A stretch of 64,000 bases of DNA, from NCBI GenBank assembly GCA_016779265.1, contig JADHNY010000006.1, positions 1 to 64,000 on the forward strand, read 5' to 3'. The stretch's first letter is position 1; the number at the start of each line of letters is the position of its first letter. Positions 16,975-25,452 of this stretch are shown here, in pieces. The position numbers and the translations under genes were made by a program. Source of the DNA: Pirellulales bacterium. Lineage in GTDB: Bacteria > Planctomycetota > Planctomycetia > Pirellulales > UBA1268. The notes under the pieces were generated by a model, which was not told where the DNA came from, ran no database searches, and worked only from the letters and a program-made list of their open reading frames with translations.

Positions 16975-19900
16975 ATGAAAGTTGTGCGGATGAAGGCTGC
17001 GTTGACACCAGCAGCGCCGACCGTACGCCAGGCCACAGTGCTGCGTTCGCAGCCACACGATTCTCGCCAGTTGGCATGTCACACAGCTGCACGCACAGCC
17101 CTGCTCGTGCTTTGTCTCTGCCTGCGTGGAGTGACCGCCCACGCCGTCGAGGCGACTGCAGCCGCCCGGGAGTTTGCCGTCACGATCCTGCCACTGCTGG
17201 AGCAGAAATGCCTGGGCTGTCATGGTGGCGACCCGACTGACATCAAGGGTGAGTACCGAGTCGATAGCCGGGCCCATCTGCTGGCAGGCGGCGAGTCGGG
17301 CGACGCGGCGGTCATCCCCGGCATGCCGGAGCAGGGGTCCCTCCTTGGGGCATTGCGTTGGGACAGCCTGGAGATGCCGCCGAAGGAGAATGACCGACTC
17401 ACGTCTGAGCAGATCGACGCGGTCTCTCGGTGGATTGCGGCAGGCGCCCCATGGCCGGATGCCGAAGAGATCGCGAGCTACCGAGCGGAGGCTCTCCAGG
17501 AGCCATCGACCGCTGCAGGTGTGTTGGTAGCAACCAGTGGCGGCACCAGTGATGCCTGGACGATGCGTCGTTACGCGAAGGAAGACCTCTGGCCCTACCA
17601 GCCAGTGCTTCCACCGACCGAGGCAGAGCTGCACTCACTGCTGCAGGCAACAGGATCGGCGACCGAAGATGTCAGTGATCTCCCAGCGGTGATCGATGCC
17701 TTGGTCACACAACGCATCACGGAAGCCGGCCTACCAACATCCCCCCGCGCCGATGCACGCACATTGATCCGTCGCGCCACCTTTGACCTTCACGGGCTCC
17801 CACCAACACCAGAAGCAATCGCTGCATTCGAACTCGCATACGCCGAGGCTCCTGAGCAGGCCTGGAGTTCGCTGATCGATCGACTGCTCGAGAGTCCTCG
17901 CTACGGCGAACACTGGGGCCGCCACTGGCTCGACGTAACCCGCTATGCCGACACCGGCGGCATGTCGAACGACTACGAACGCTCCAACATGTGGCGGTAT
18001 CGCGACTACGTGATTCGCTCGTTCCACAACGACACGCCCTACAACGAGTTTGTCATCGAACAGATCGCTGGCGATGAACTGGCCGACGCCAGTTGGCGAA
18101 GCCGTACCGGTGGGAGTGAGGCCGATCTCGAGAAGGCCCAGCTGCAGGGCGATTTCACCGCAGAAGAAGCGGAATGGATCGTGGCCACAGGCTTCCTGCG
18201 TCTTGGTCCGTGGGACAACGCGATGGTGGAGGAACAAGAAGCCCGCCAGATCTGGCTCGACGACCTCGTGAACATCACGGGGCAGACCTTCCTCGCCACC
18301 ACCATGCGGTGTGTGAAATGCCACGACCACAAGTTCGACCCGATTCCCACGCGTGACTACTACCGCATGTATGCGGCCTTCTCTGCGACTCACATGGCGG
18401 AACGACCAGCCCCGTTTCTGCCAGAAGAAAACCAGGACGGCTTCACGGCAGGCCGTGAGCACACCCAGCGAATGCTCGACTTCGCCGTGGCGGAAAAAAC
18501 AAAGCTTGTTGAGAAGCGTGAAGCCGCAGCTCGGGAGTGGTTTGAAGAACACGGACTCCCCTACAAGGATGTCGAAGAGCGGAAGCCCCTGCCGGATGAA
18601 GAAAAACCGGCACGAGCTGTTGGCCTTACCTACATCGACGAGGGCCAGCTCAAGGTCCGCGAGCAGGATGAGTGGATCTGGACTCGCCGGCTTGAGCGTT
18701 ACGAGCCGATGGCCCAGAGCGTCTTCAATGCCGCCGCAAGCAAACTTGCCTGGAATGGAGCCCGAGCCCTGAGGATCCGTCGCATCGCTTCGGAGACCGG
18801 CCCACCGGAGTGTCACATCCTCAGCGGCGGCGCTCTCACGGCACCCGCTGATCGTGTCGCCCCGGGTGTGCTCAGTGCCGTGGGACTGCCCGTCACCCAC
18901 GACAGCGAGACACCGTTTCTGCTCACCGACAGCGTTGACGGTCGGCGGCTCGGGCTGGCCCAGTGGATCGCCAGTCCAGACAACTCTCTCGCCACACGGT
19001 CGATCGTGAACCGTCTCTGGCAGTGGCACTTCGGCACCGGCCTCGCAGCCAACGCGAACAACTTCGGCGGAAAAGGTGGCAAGCCCTCACACCCTCAGCT
19101 CCTCGACCTGCTGACGGACAACTTTGTCAGAAATGGCTGGACCTTCAAGCGGATGCATCGGCTGATCATGCAGACAGAGACGTACCAACGGTCGTCTCAC
19201 CCGATCGATGCCGCCCTCAGCGAACTCGAAGATCCCAACAACCGACTGCTCTCCTATTTCCCCACGCGAAGACTGACCGCAGAAGAACTGCGAGACGGCA
19301 TCCTGGAGGTCACTGGTGAACTCCAGCATCGCCTCGGCGGCCTGCCGGTGATGCCCGAGATCAACATGGAAGTGGCCCTGCAGCCACGCATGATTCAGTT
19401 CTCTCTGGCACCGGCGTATCAGCCCTCTGCAGATCCCGATGTCCGTAACAGCCGCAGCATCTACGCCTACCAGGTGCGTGGTCAGGCCGATCCATTTGTG
19501 GAGATGTTTAACCTGCCGTCCCCCAACGAATCGTGTGAACTCCGCGAGTCTGCTTCCGTCACGCCACAGGCCCTGACCCTGCTCAACAGTGACCAGATGA
19601 CAGACCGCTCGATTGCATTCGCGCGTCGTCTCGAGCGTGAAGCCAGCAGCACCTCCGCGCAGATTGACCGAGGGTTTCTGCTGGCGCTCGGCCGCCTACC
19701 AACCGATGTCGAACGCACGCGTCTGGAGTCCTACGTTGCCGACATGACCGAGTATCACCGGCACAATGAGCCGCAGCCGGTGACCTACCCTGTTGAGATC
19801 ACTCGCTCCCTTGTGGAGGAGTTTTCCGGCCAGCCGTTTGAGTACCAAGAAATCCTGCCGACGTTCGAAAACTACACGCCCGACCTCAAGGCTGCCGATG

Positions 19901-19977
19901 TCTCCGCCGAAACACGGGCTCTCGCTGATGCCTGCCTACTGCTGCTGAACACCAATGAGTTCCTCTATCTCGACTGA
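16975..19977 (+). CDS. Planctomycete PSD1 protein: cytochrome-type heme motif plus DUF1549/DUF1553
   Basis: This is a large exported protein of a family expanded in Planctomycetota and often suspected of a role in polysaccharide degradation. I prefer the ATG at 16975 (MKVVRMKAAL, GGAAGG upstream) over the TTG at 16906. The signal peptide is around residues 40-57. A heme-binding CLGCH motif (residues 79-83) lies in the PSCyt1 domain, with a second short cytochrome-like motif, VKCHDHKFDP, later. DUF1549 features YGEHWGRHWLDVTRYADT and DUF1553 features FPTRRLTAEELRDGILEVTG near the C-terminus. The 1,000-residue length is typical. The DUF1501 gene follows 47 bases later, the usual partner. Confidence 0.93.
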   Translation: MKVVRMKAALTPAAPTVRQATVLRSQPHDSRQLACHTAARTALLVLCLCLRGVTAHAVEATAAAREFAVTILPLLEQKCLGCHGGDPTDIKGEYRVDSRAHLLAGGESGDAAVIPGMPEQGSLLGALRWDSLEMPPKENDRLTSEQIDAVSRWIAAGAPWPDAEEIASYRAEALQEPSTAAGVLVATSGGTSDAWTMRRYAKEDLWPYQPVLPPTEAELHSLLQATGSATEDVSDLPAVIDALVTQRITEAGLPTSPRADARTLIRRATFDLHGLPPTPEAIAAFELAYAEAPEQAWSSLIDRLLESPRYGEHWGRHWLDVTRYADTGGMSNDYERSNMWRYRDYVIRSFHNDTPYNEFVIEQIAGDELADASWRSRTGGSEADLEKAQLQGDFTAEEAEWIVATGFLRLGPWDNAMVEEQEARQIWLDDLVNITGQTFLATTMRCVKCHDHKFDPIPTRDYYRMYAAFSATHMAERPAPFLPEENQDGFTAGREHTQRMLDFAVAEKTKLVEKREAAAREWFEEHGLPYKDVEERKPLPDEEKPARAVGLTYIDEGQLKVREQDEWIWTRRLERYEPMAQSVFNAAASKLAWNGARALRIRRIASETGPPECHILSGGALTAPADRVAPGVLSAVGLPVTHDSETPFLLTDSVDGRRLGLAQWIASPDNSLATRSIVNRLWQWHFGTGLAANANNFGGKGGKPSHPQLLDLLTDNFVRNGWTFKRMHRLIMQTETYQRSSHPIDAALSELEDPNNRLLSYFPTRRLTAEELRDGILEVTGELQHRLGGLPVMPEINMEVALQPRMIQFSLAPAYQPSADPDVRNSRSIYAYQVRGQADPFVEMFNLPSPNESCELRESASVTPQALTLLNSDQMTDRSIAFARRLEREASSTSAQIDRGFLLALGRLPTDVERTRLESYVADMTEYHRHNEPQPVTYPVEITRSLVEEFSGQPFEYQEILPTFENYTPDLKAADVSAETRALADACLLLLNTNEFLYLD

Positions 19978-20024
19978 GTGTCGACTGCCAACTCGGTCTG
20001 CTCTCCCTTCACACTGCCTGCCCT

Positions 20025-21410
20025 ATGCTCACAACCCCTCGACGCAGTTTTCTCCACGGCCTCGGTGCCACCCTCGGCAGTGTCGCCGTGTCCACGCTGC
20101 TCGCAGACGATGCGGCCCGCGAAGCCCCGTTGGCAGTCAAAGCACCGATGCTTCCAGCCCGTGCCAAGAACGTGATCATGCTCTTCATGGAGGGTGGTCC
20201 CGGGCAGATGGACACGTTTGACCCAAAGCCCGAACTCTCTCGCCTCCACAAGCAGGAGTCGACACTCAGCATCGGCCAGGAGAAGGGCTTCAAGTTCTTC
20301 GTGGGGAGCCCGTTCTCTTTCCGAAAAGTCGGTGACGCTGGGATTGAACTCTGCGATCAGTGGCAACACCTCGCTGATCCCTATGTCGCCGATGAGCTGT
20401 GCAACTATCGAGGCTGTCAGGCGGAGTCGCTCAACCATCCCGAAGCACTCTTCCACATGAACACCGGCAGCCGGCTCGGTGGCGATCCCGCCTTCGGTGC
20501 CTGGGCGACCTATGGCCTAGGAACCGAGAACCAAAACCTGCCCGGCTATGTGGTGATGACAGAGCTGGCCCTGCCGCAGGGAGGCTCCGCCAACTGGAGC
20601 AATGGCTTTTTGCCTCCGCACTACCAGGGCACGAGGCTGCGTCCTGAGGGCTCCCCCCTGCTTGACCTGGCGTCGCAGGCGAACAAGTCGCGTCAGCATC
20701 AGCGGAGAGCTCTCGACGAGCTCGCCTGGCTTAACCAGCAGCACCTCGACCGGGTTGGTGAGGACGACATTCTGGCGGCCCGCATCGAGAACTACGAACT
20801 GGCTTTCCGTATGCAGGCTGAGATTCCCGGTGTGATCGACCTCACGCGTGAGACACAGCAAACGCACGAACTCTACGGCCTCAACACACCCGAGACACAG
20901 GCCTTTGGGCGACAGTGCCTGATGGCCCGTCGACTGGTTGAAGAAGGCGTGCGGTTTGTGCAGATCTTCAGCGGTGGCTGGGACAGCCATGACTATCTGG
21001 AGCGTGGCCACGCGTCCCGTATCGCCAGCGTCGATAAGCCGATCGCAGGGCTGATCCGTGACCTCAAGCAACGCGGCATGCTCGACGACACGCTGGTGAT
21101 CTGGACCGGTGAGTTTGGCCGCACTCCTGACAACAACAAACGCGGGGGTGTCTATTCACTCGGCCGAGGGCACAACAACCAGGCGATGACCATGCTCTTC
21201 GCTGGCGGTGGCGTGAAGCCTGGCGTGGTGGGTGCCACCGATGAACTCGGGGCGACTGCCGTGGAGTGCGTCCATCCCATCCGCGACCTGCATGTCACGC
21301 TGCTGCATCTGCTCGGGCTCGACGACAACAAGCTGACCTATTACCACGCTGGCCGCTACAAACAGCTCAGCCAGTTTGGTGGCGAAGTCATCCGCGAGCT
21401 GATTGCCTAG
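20025..21410 (+). CDS. DUF1501 family protein with Tat-like signal
   Basis: DUF1501 proteins are related to sulfatases/alkaline phosphatases in fold and are exported. The N-terminus RRSFLHGLGATLGSVAVSTLLADD is a twin-arginine type signal. The body has the family landmarks NVIMLFMEGGPGQMDTFDPKP, EGSPLLDL, QIFSGGWDSHDYLERGH and LVIWTGEFGRTPDNNK, followed by DLHVTLLHLLGLD. At 461 residues it has the standard length. It lies 47 bases after the PSD1 gene and almost certainly forms an operon with it. The substrate is unknown; the C-terminal Gly-Arg-Thr-Pro acidic cluster resembles a metal site. Confidence 0.95.
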   Translation: MLTTPRRSFLHGLGATLGSVAVSTLLADDAAREAPLAVKAPMLPARAKNVIMLFMEGGPGQMDTFDPKPELSRLHKQESTLSIGQEKGFKFFVGSPFSFRKVGDAGIELCDQWQHLADPYVADELCNYRGCQAESLNHPEALFHMNTGSRLGGDPAFGAWATYGLGTENQNLPGYVVMTELALPQGGSANWSNGFLPPHYQGTRLRPEGSPLLDLASQANKSRQHQRRALDELAWLNQQHLDRVGEDDILAARIENYELAFRMQAEIPGVIDLTRETQQTHELYGLNTPETQAFGRQCLMARRLVEEGVRFVQIFSGGWDSHDYLERGHASRIASVDKPIAGLIRDLKQRGMLDDTLVIWTGEFGRTPDNNKRGGVYSLGRGHNNQAMTMLFAGGGVKPGVVGATDELGATAVECVHPIRDLHVTLLHLLGLDDNKLTYYHAGRYKQLSQFGGEVIRELIA

Positions 21411-21419
21411 CCCCCAGGG

Positions 21420-23213
21420 TCAGTCCTCAGGAGCTTCAACCTGCAGCTGCGTCGACAGCCAGGCCCCCACCTGCTCAAGAAGCGGCTCGGCGATCGTTTC
21501 CTCGAGCATGTCATACTCGCTCACCGCGCCAGTCTCTGCCGTCTGGAAAAGGTGATTGAGATTGGGCAGTTCCTGCACCAGCGATGCAGGGTTGCCTGCC
21601 TCTTCAACCGCCTCACGCAGCGGCGGCAGATTGGTCTCCGCGTCCACCTGCACATCACGGCTGCCGATGAGGGCCAGCACCGGGCAGCTGAGTTCACGGA
21701 GAGATTCGGTGGGATCGTAGTCTAGAAAGAAGCGAAACCAGGCAGAGGAGAGTCGTGCCACGCCAGCCTCCGCCAGGGCGTCAAAGTCTTCAGCGGGTGC
21801 TCCGTCAGCTGAGAGCTGTTCGCGGAGTCGCTTCGCTGCTTCCCTCGCGATGATTTCGGTAGACGCTCCGGGGGGAGCCTCTTCCACGGTGTCCATTAGC
21901 ACTTCCTGCACCATTCGCTGGCGAGAGAGCTGATCGGGATCGCTCACGCCCTCCGCCTCGAGCACACGACGCCCCTGTGAGAGCAGCACCTGCTTTCCGT
22001 TCACGCCAGCCCCTGCGAGCATCACCACACAGGCCACCTGTGGCAGACGGCTCGCCGTCATCGTGGCGAGCATCGCCCCTTCGCTGTGCCCCACCAAGCC
22101 CACCCGTGATGCGTCAATCTTCGGCTGTGTGGAGAGAAACTCCCACGCCGCGCGAACATCACCGGCAAAATCCTGACTGGTCGCGTCGGCCGGCCCCTCG
22201 GTGGAACCTCCCACGCCACGATCGTCATACCGCAGCACCGCGATCCCGCGGCGGGTAAATGCATCGGCGAGCACAGCAAATGGCTTGTGGTCAAACAGGG
22301 TCTCATCTCGATCCTGTGGCCCTGAGCCGGAAATCAACACCACTGCTGGAAACGGACCATCCCCGGAGGGCATCGTCAGCGTGCCTGCGAGGGTCACATC
22401 GGCCACCGCGTTGCGGATACGGATCTCGCTCACGTCGTAGGGAAACGGAGGGCGTGGAGTCTGTGGTCGGTTCTTTGTCTGAGTCGCTGGCATCGGCTGC
22501 TCTTTGCCACGGCGAAGCGTCAACGCCAGTGATGCGCCCGCCTGCGACCAGCTCCCTTCGAGCGTCTGGCCATCGGCAGAGAGCGTGCCCTCGAAGCGAC
22601 CACGGACGGCGGGCACGTCGATCGTCCAGGTATCACCCTTGATACCAAGGTCACCACGAAACCCACCCGACTGCTGCGTCAGGCTGTCCATCCAGGCAGT
22701 CCGCAGGCCTGCCTTGTCGCGGGTGATCCGGAAACGCAGCTGCAGCTTCTGCACGATCGCGTCGAGGGTGCCACTCCAGACCTCCTCTGGCGGCGGTGGC
22801 AGCGGCTCTTCGCCAACTGGCTCAAAGTCGAGAGGAAACCTCCCCCCTCGCTGCTGCCAGATCCCTTTGATCAAGCCGTCGTCGCCGATGTTGCCGGAGT
22901 AACTCGCCTGGGAGACAGGAAGGGTAAACCGCAGCTGCTCCCCGTCCTCGCTGAAATCTTCTACGAGAAATCGACGATCTCCTTCATCGATGCTCCGCAG
23001 CTGCCAGCGGGGATCGGGCTCTTGCTCCGTGTCCACCTCTAAGACAAAGCGAAAGCGGCGGTCGGCCGCATCAAGTTCGCCATACCAACGTGCCTCAGCG
23101 GCCGTCGGCTCCTCCGCTGCTTCAGCCTGCCCTGGCCCGCACAGGGCCGCCGCCACGGCCATGCAAGCCAGACCAAGCCGCGTGAAATGGGGAAGCCACC
23201 CTCTGCGATCCAT
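21420..23213 (-). CDS. Secreted alpha/beta hydrolase
   Basis: The start at 23213 (MDRRGWLPHFTRL) follows AAGGA at six bases and opens a signal peptide ending near GPGQAEA. Residues 25-240 form a beta-rich N-terminal domain with two related repeats (ARWYGELDAADRRFRFVLEVD and VWSGTLDAIVQKLQLRFRITRD). The hydrolase domain starts near NAVADVTLAGTLTMPSG. The nucleophile elbow is GHSEGAML, an acid is likely in IGSRDVQVDAETN, and the histidine is in LPNLNHLFQTA. The oxyanion region shows SGSGPQDRDE. Dienelactone hydrolase or esterase activity is possible. It converges with the DUF1501 gene, with nine bases between stops. Confidence 0.88.
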   Translation of the reverse strand: MDRRGWLPHFTRLGLACMAVAAALCGPGQAEAAEEPTAAEARWYGELDAADRRFRFVLEVDTEQEPDPRWQLRSIDEGDRRFLVEDFSEDGEQLRFTLPVSQASYSGNIGDDGLIKGIWQQRGGRFPLDFEPVGEEPLPPPPEEVWSGTLDAIVQKLQLRFRITRDKAGLRTAWMDSLTQQSGGFRGDLGIKGDTWTIDVPAVRGRFEGTLSADGQTLEGSWSQAGASLALTLRRGKEQPMPATQTKNRPQTPRPPFPYDVSEIRIRNAVADVTLAGTLTMPSGDGPFPAVVLISGSGPQDRDETLFDHKPFAVLADAFTRRGIAVLRYDDRGVGGSTEGPADATSQDFAGDVRAAWEFLSTQPKIDASRVGLVGHSEGAMLATMTASRLPQVACVVMLAGAGVNGKQVLLSQGRRVLEAEGVSDPDQLSRQRMVQEVLMDTVEEAPPGASTEIIAREAAKRLREQLSADGAPAEDFDALAEAGVARLSSAWFRFFLDYDPTESLRELSCPVLALIGSRDVQVDAETNLPPLREAVEEAGNPASLVQELPNLNHLFQTAETGAVSEYDMLEETIAEPLLEQVGAWLSTQLQVEAPED

Positions 23214-23282
23214 CGCTTTTCCTTTTTTCATCCCAGGGCGACGCACATCCGCAAAGAACCTGAGCCGCCCTGCCAACCCTGC

Positions 23283-24104
23283 CTAGATCCAGCCTCGCAA
23301 CCAGTAGTAGACCATGCCGTAGTACTCATGGATGATCCGCGTCGAGTTTCGCATGGCTCCAACGTGTGGCAGAAGTGAGGCGGCGACTCGGTAGTAGAGC
23401 GGCGGGTACTGCTCCGGGTCGATATACATGTAGTCGCAGGGAGCGGGAATGATTTCCAGGTCTTCAATCCCGAGCTGCTCGGCCTGTTTCTTGTAGATGC
23501 CCAGCGACCGCGGCATGTGGCTGGCAGACGTCACGAGAAACACGCTCTTTGCCCCCCGCTCAACTGCCAGCGGCAGACTCTCCGCGGCATTTTCACGAGT
23601 GTTGCGTGACTTGGTGTCGAGCGTGATCTGCTCATCGCTGACGCCCATCCAGGCGAGCATCTCCTGCATCGCTTCCGCTTCGGTCTGCTTGATGTGTGAG
23701 AGTTCTCCGCCGCCTCCTGCGCAGACCATCCAGTCGGCGAGTCCTTCTCGCAGCAGGTGCGCCCCGTAGAGCAGCCGATCTCCGGCATCACTCACCTCAG
23801 CCGTCTGCCTTGGAAACGCTCGCGGGCTGATGCCACCACCGAGCACGATCACACCATCAGCGTGGGGCATGGGATCGGGCAGCATCGCTCGCCGCTCCAG
23901 CGATCGGCCAAGCTGCTCAGCCACAAGGCCGTTACTAAACACGTAGAACACGATCAGCCCTGCCACCGCCGCTCGCCTGCCCCACAGCTGCCACCGCTCG
24001 CTGCGTCCCCAACGCCAGAGCCCCATGCCGACCGCCAGCAAGAAAAACGCCATGCCCGCGGGATACACGACCGCCGAGGCAATCTTGACCAGTAAAATCA
24101 CCAT
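23283..24104 (-). CDS. YdcF/ElyC-like DUF218 membrane protein
   Basis: This is an inner-membrane protein with two N-terminal hydrophobic segments (VVYPAGMAFFLLAVGMGLW and VAGLIVFYVFSNGLVAEQL), then a cytosolic or periplasmic DUF218 Rossmann-like domain. Motifs are ADGVIVLGGG, CAGGGGELSH, TKSRNTRENA, and VTSASHMPRSLGIYKK, which matches the ElyC/SanA group. ElyC relatives affect peptidoglycan precursor metabolism. It lies 69 bases upstream of the hydrolase on the same strand. The 273-residue length is normal. Confidence 0.93.
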   Translation of the reverse strand: MVILLVKIASAVVYPAGMAFFLLAVGMGLWRWGRSERWQLWGRRAAVAGLIVFYVFSNGLVAEQLGRSLERRAMLPDPMPHADGVIVLGGGISPRAFPRQTAEVSDAGDRLLYGAHLLREGLADWMVCAGGGGELSHIKQTEAEAMQEMLAWMGVSDEQITLDTKSRNTRENAAESLPLAVERGAKSVFLVTSASHMPRSLGIYKKQAEQLGIEDLEIIPAPCDYMYIDPEQYPPLYYRVAASLLPHVGAMRNSTRIIHEYYGMVYYWLRGWI

Positions 24105-24451
24105 GCAGAGTTGTTCCGTCGAGGTCCGTCGGGCCGCGTGCTCTGGAGTTGAGACACTCGCTCAACCGCAGACTTGCAGGATAAGTCGAACACGGAGCGG
24201 CGAGCAATCGTGTCTGTGACGGTCTGGAGTGGGTGCCGTCGGGCTCATCAGGGCAAGTCAACCGACGCAGCGATCCCTCGCCGGCAGCAGACGCTCTGCC
24301 TCATCGGCTCAGCACCACACTCTGAAGGTTTAACCAGGCCTCAGAAAGTCTCACCGGGGCCACGGCGTCGGCAGGCCAGCCTCGGTCGCATACACTCCGG
24401 CTGTCGGCTTCCTTCCATTTGCATCTCATGCGGCCCACATCAACCACATCC
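24105..24451. other. Gene-free divergent intergenic region
   Basis: This 347-base gap separates the YdcF-like gene (minus) from the symporter gene (plus). It contains no convincing ORF, RNA gene or strong hairpin. A TACACT hexamer near 24390-24395 is the only -10-like string for the plus-strand gene and lacks a good -35. Promoters for both genes must lie here, but I cannot locate them. Confidence 0.5.
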
Positions 24452-25432
24452 ATGCTTGAACGACTCGCCAACGCATTTCCGATCTGGGTGGCCGTTGCCT
24501 GTGGTCTGGCCCTGATCGAGCCAGCCCTCTTCTCCTGGTTTCAAGGCAAACTGATCGTCGGCGGCCTCGCGGTGATCATGCTCGGCATGGGCATGACGCT
24601 CACGCCCGCCGATTTTTTGCGGGTCGCTTCTCGTCCTGCAGCGGTCGCCGCCGGCGTGATCGCCCAGTTTCTGATCATGCCCCTGGCCGGCTGGGCAATC
24701 GGAGTCGGGCTCGGGCTTCCCACTCCCTTTGCGGTGGGCTTGATCCTGGTCGCCTGCTGCCCGGGAGGCACCGCCTCCAACGTGGTGACCTTCATCGCCC
24801 GTGCCGACATCGCCCTCTCCGTCGCGATGACAACCTGCTCCACCCTCGCCGCTGTCGCACTCACTCCCCTGCTCACGCAGCTGCTGGCTGGTCAGCTCGT
24901 CGAGGTCGACTCGTGGGGCCTGTTTCTCTCAACCCTGCAGGTGGTGATCTTGCCCGTGGCGTGCGGCATCTTTTTGAACCGGTTCACGCCTGGCGTGGTT
25001 TCGCGGGTGCTTCCAGCCGCACCGCTCGTCAGCGTGCTCGCCATCGCGTTGATCTGCGGCAGCATCATCGGCCAGAACGCGGAGGCCGTGAAAACTGCGG
25101 GGCTGCAACTCCTCGCAGCGATCGTGCTGCTGCACGCAACCGGGTTTGCGGTCGGCTACGGCTTCGCCAAACTCCTGCGATACCCGACCACCACCGCCCG
25201 CACGATCTCCATCGAAACGGGCATGCAGAACTCGGGCCTCGGTTTTGTGATTGCTAAGAAACACTTCGCCGCCGAGCCCCTCACCGCCGTCCCCGGCGCG
25301 ATCTCAGCCCTCACCCACTCGGTGATTGGCAGCGGCCTGGCCACCCTCTGGCGACAGACAGGCCGCTCACCGGCGGACGAAACCGAGCAGCAGCCCGCGG
25401 ACGACCACAGCACGCCCTCCACCCGCTCCTAA
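24452..25432 (+). CDS. Bile acid:sodium symporter family (BASS/NSS-type) carrier
   Basis: The product is a multi-pass inner-membrane transporter of the BASS family, with about nine or ten hydrophobic helices. Typical features are LVACCPGGTASNVVTFIARADIALSVAMTTCST (substrate-binding crossover motif) and SIETGMQNSGLGFVIAKKHF near the end, the second conserved region. Substrate may be an organic acid such as pantoate or pyruvate in bacteria, not necessarily bile acids. The start is uncertain: ATGs at 24419, 24428 and 24452 are in frame and none has a good ribosome binding site; 24452 (MLERLANAFP) is chosen for similarity of length to the family. The gene is 20 bases from the convergent phosphorylase. 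Confidence 0.9.
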   Translation: MLERLANAFPIWVAVACGLALIEPALFSWFQGKLIVGGLAVIMLGMGMTLTPADFLRVASRPAAVAAGVIAQFLIMPLAGWAIGVGLGLPTPFAVGLILVACCPGGTASNVVTFIARADIALSVAMTTCSTLAAVALTPLLTQLLAGQLVEVDSWGLFLSTLQVVILPVACGIFLNRFTPGVVSRVLPAAPLVSVLAIALICGSIIGQNAEAVKTAGLQLLAAIVLLHATGFAVGYGFAKLLRYPTTTARTISIETGMQNSGLGFVIAKKHFAAEPLTAVPGAISALTHSVIGSGLATLWRQTGRSPADETEQQPADDHSTPSTRS

Positions 25433-25452
25433 AACCGAGGGTGGCAGCCGCC

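Noticed and set aside
17731-19029. 432-residue minus-strand ORF inside the PSD1 gene
   Set aside because: The plus-strand frame has diagnostic motifs over the same span; this one has none.
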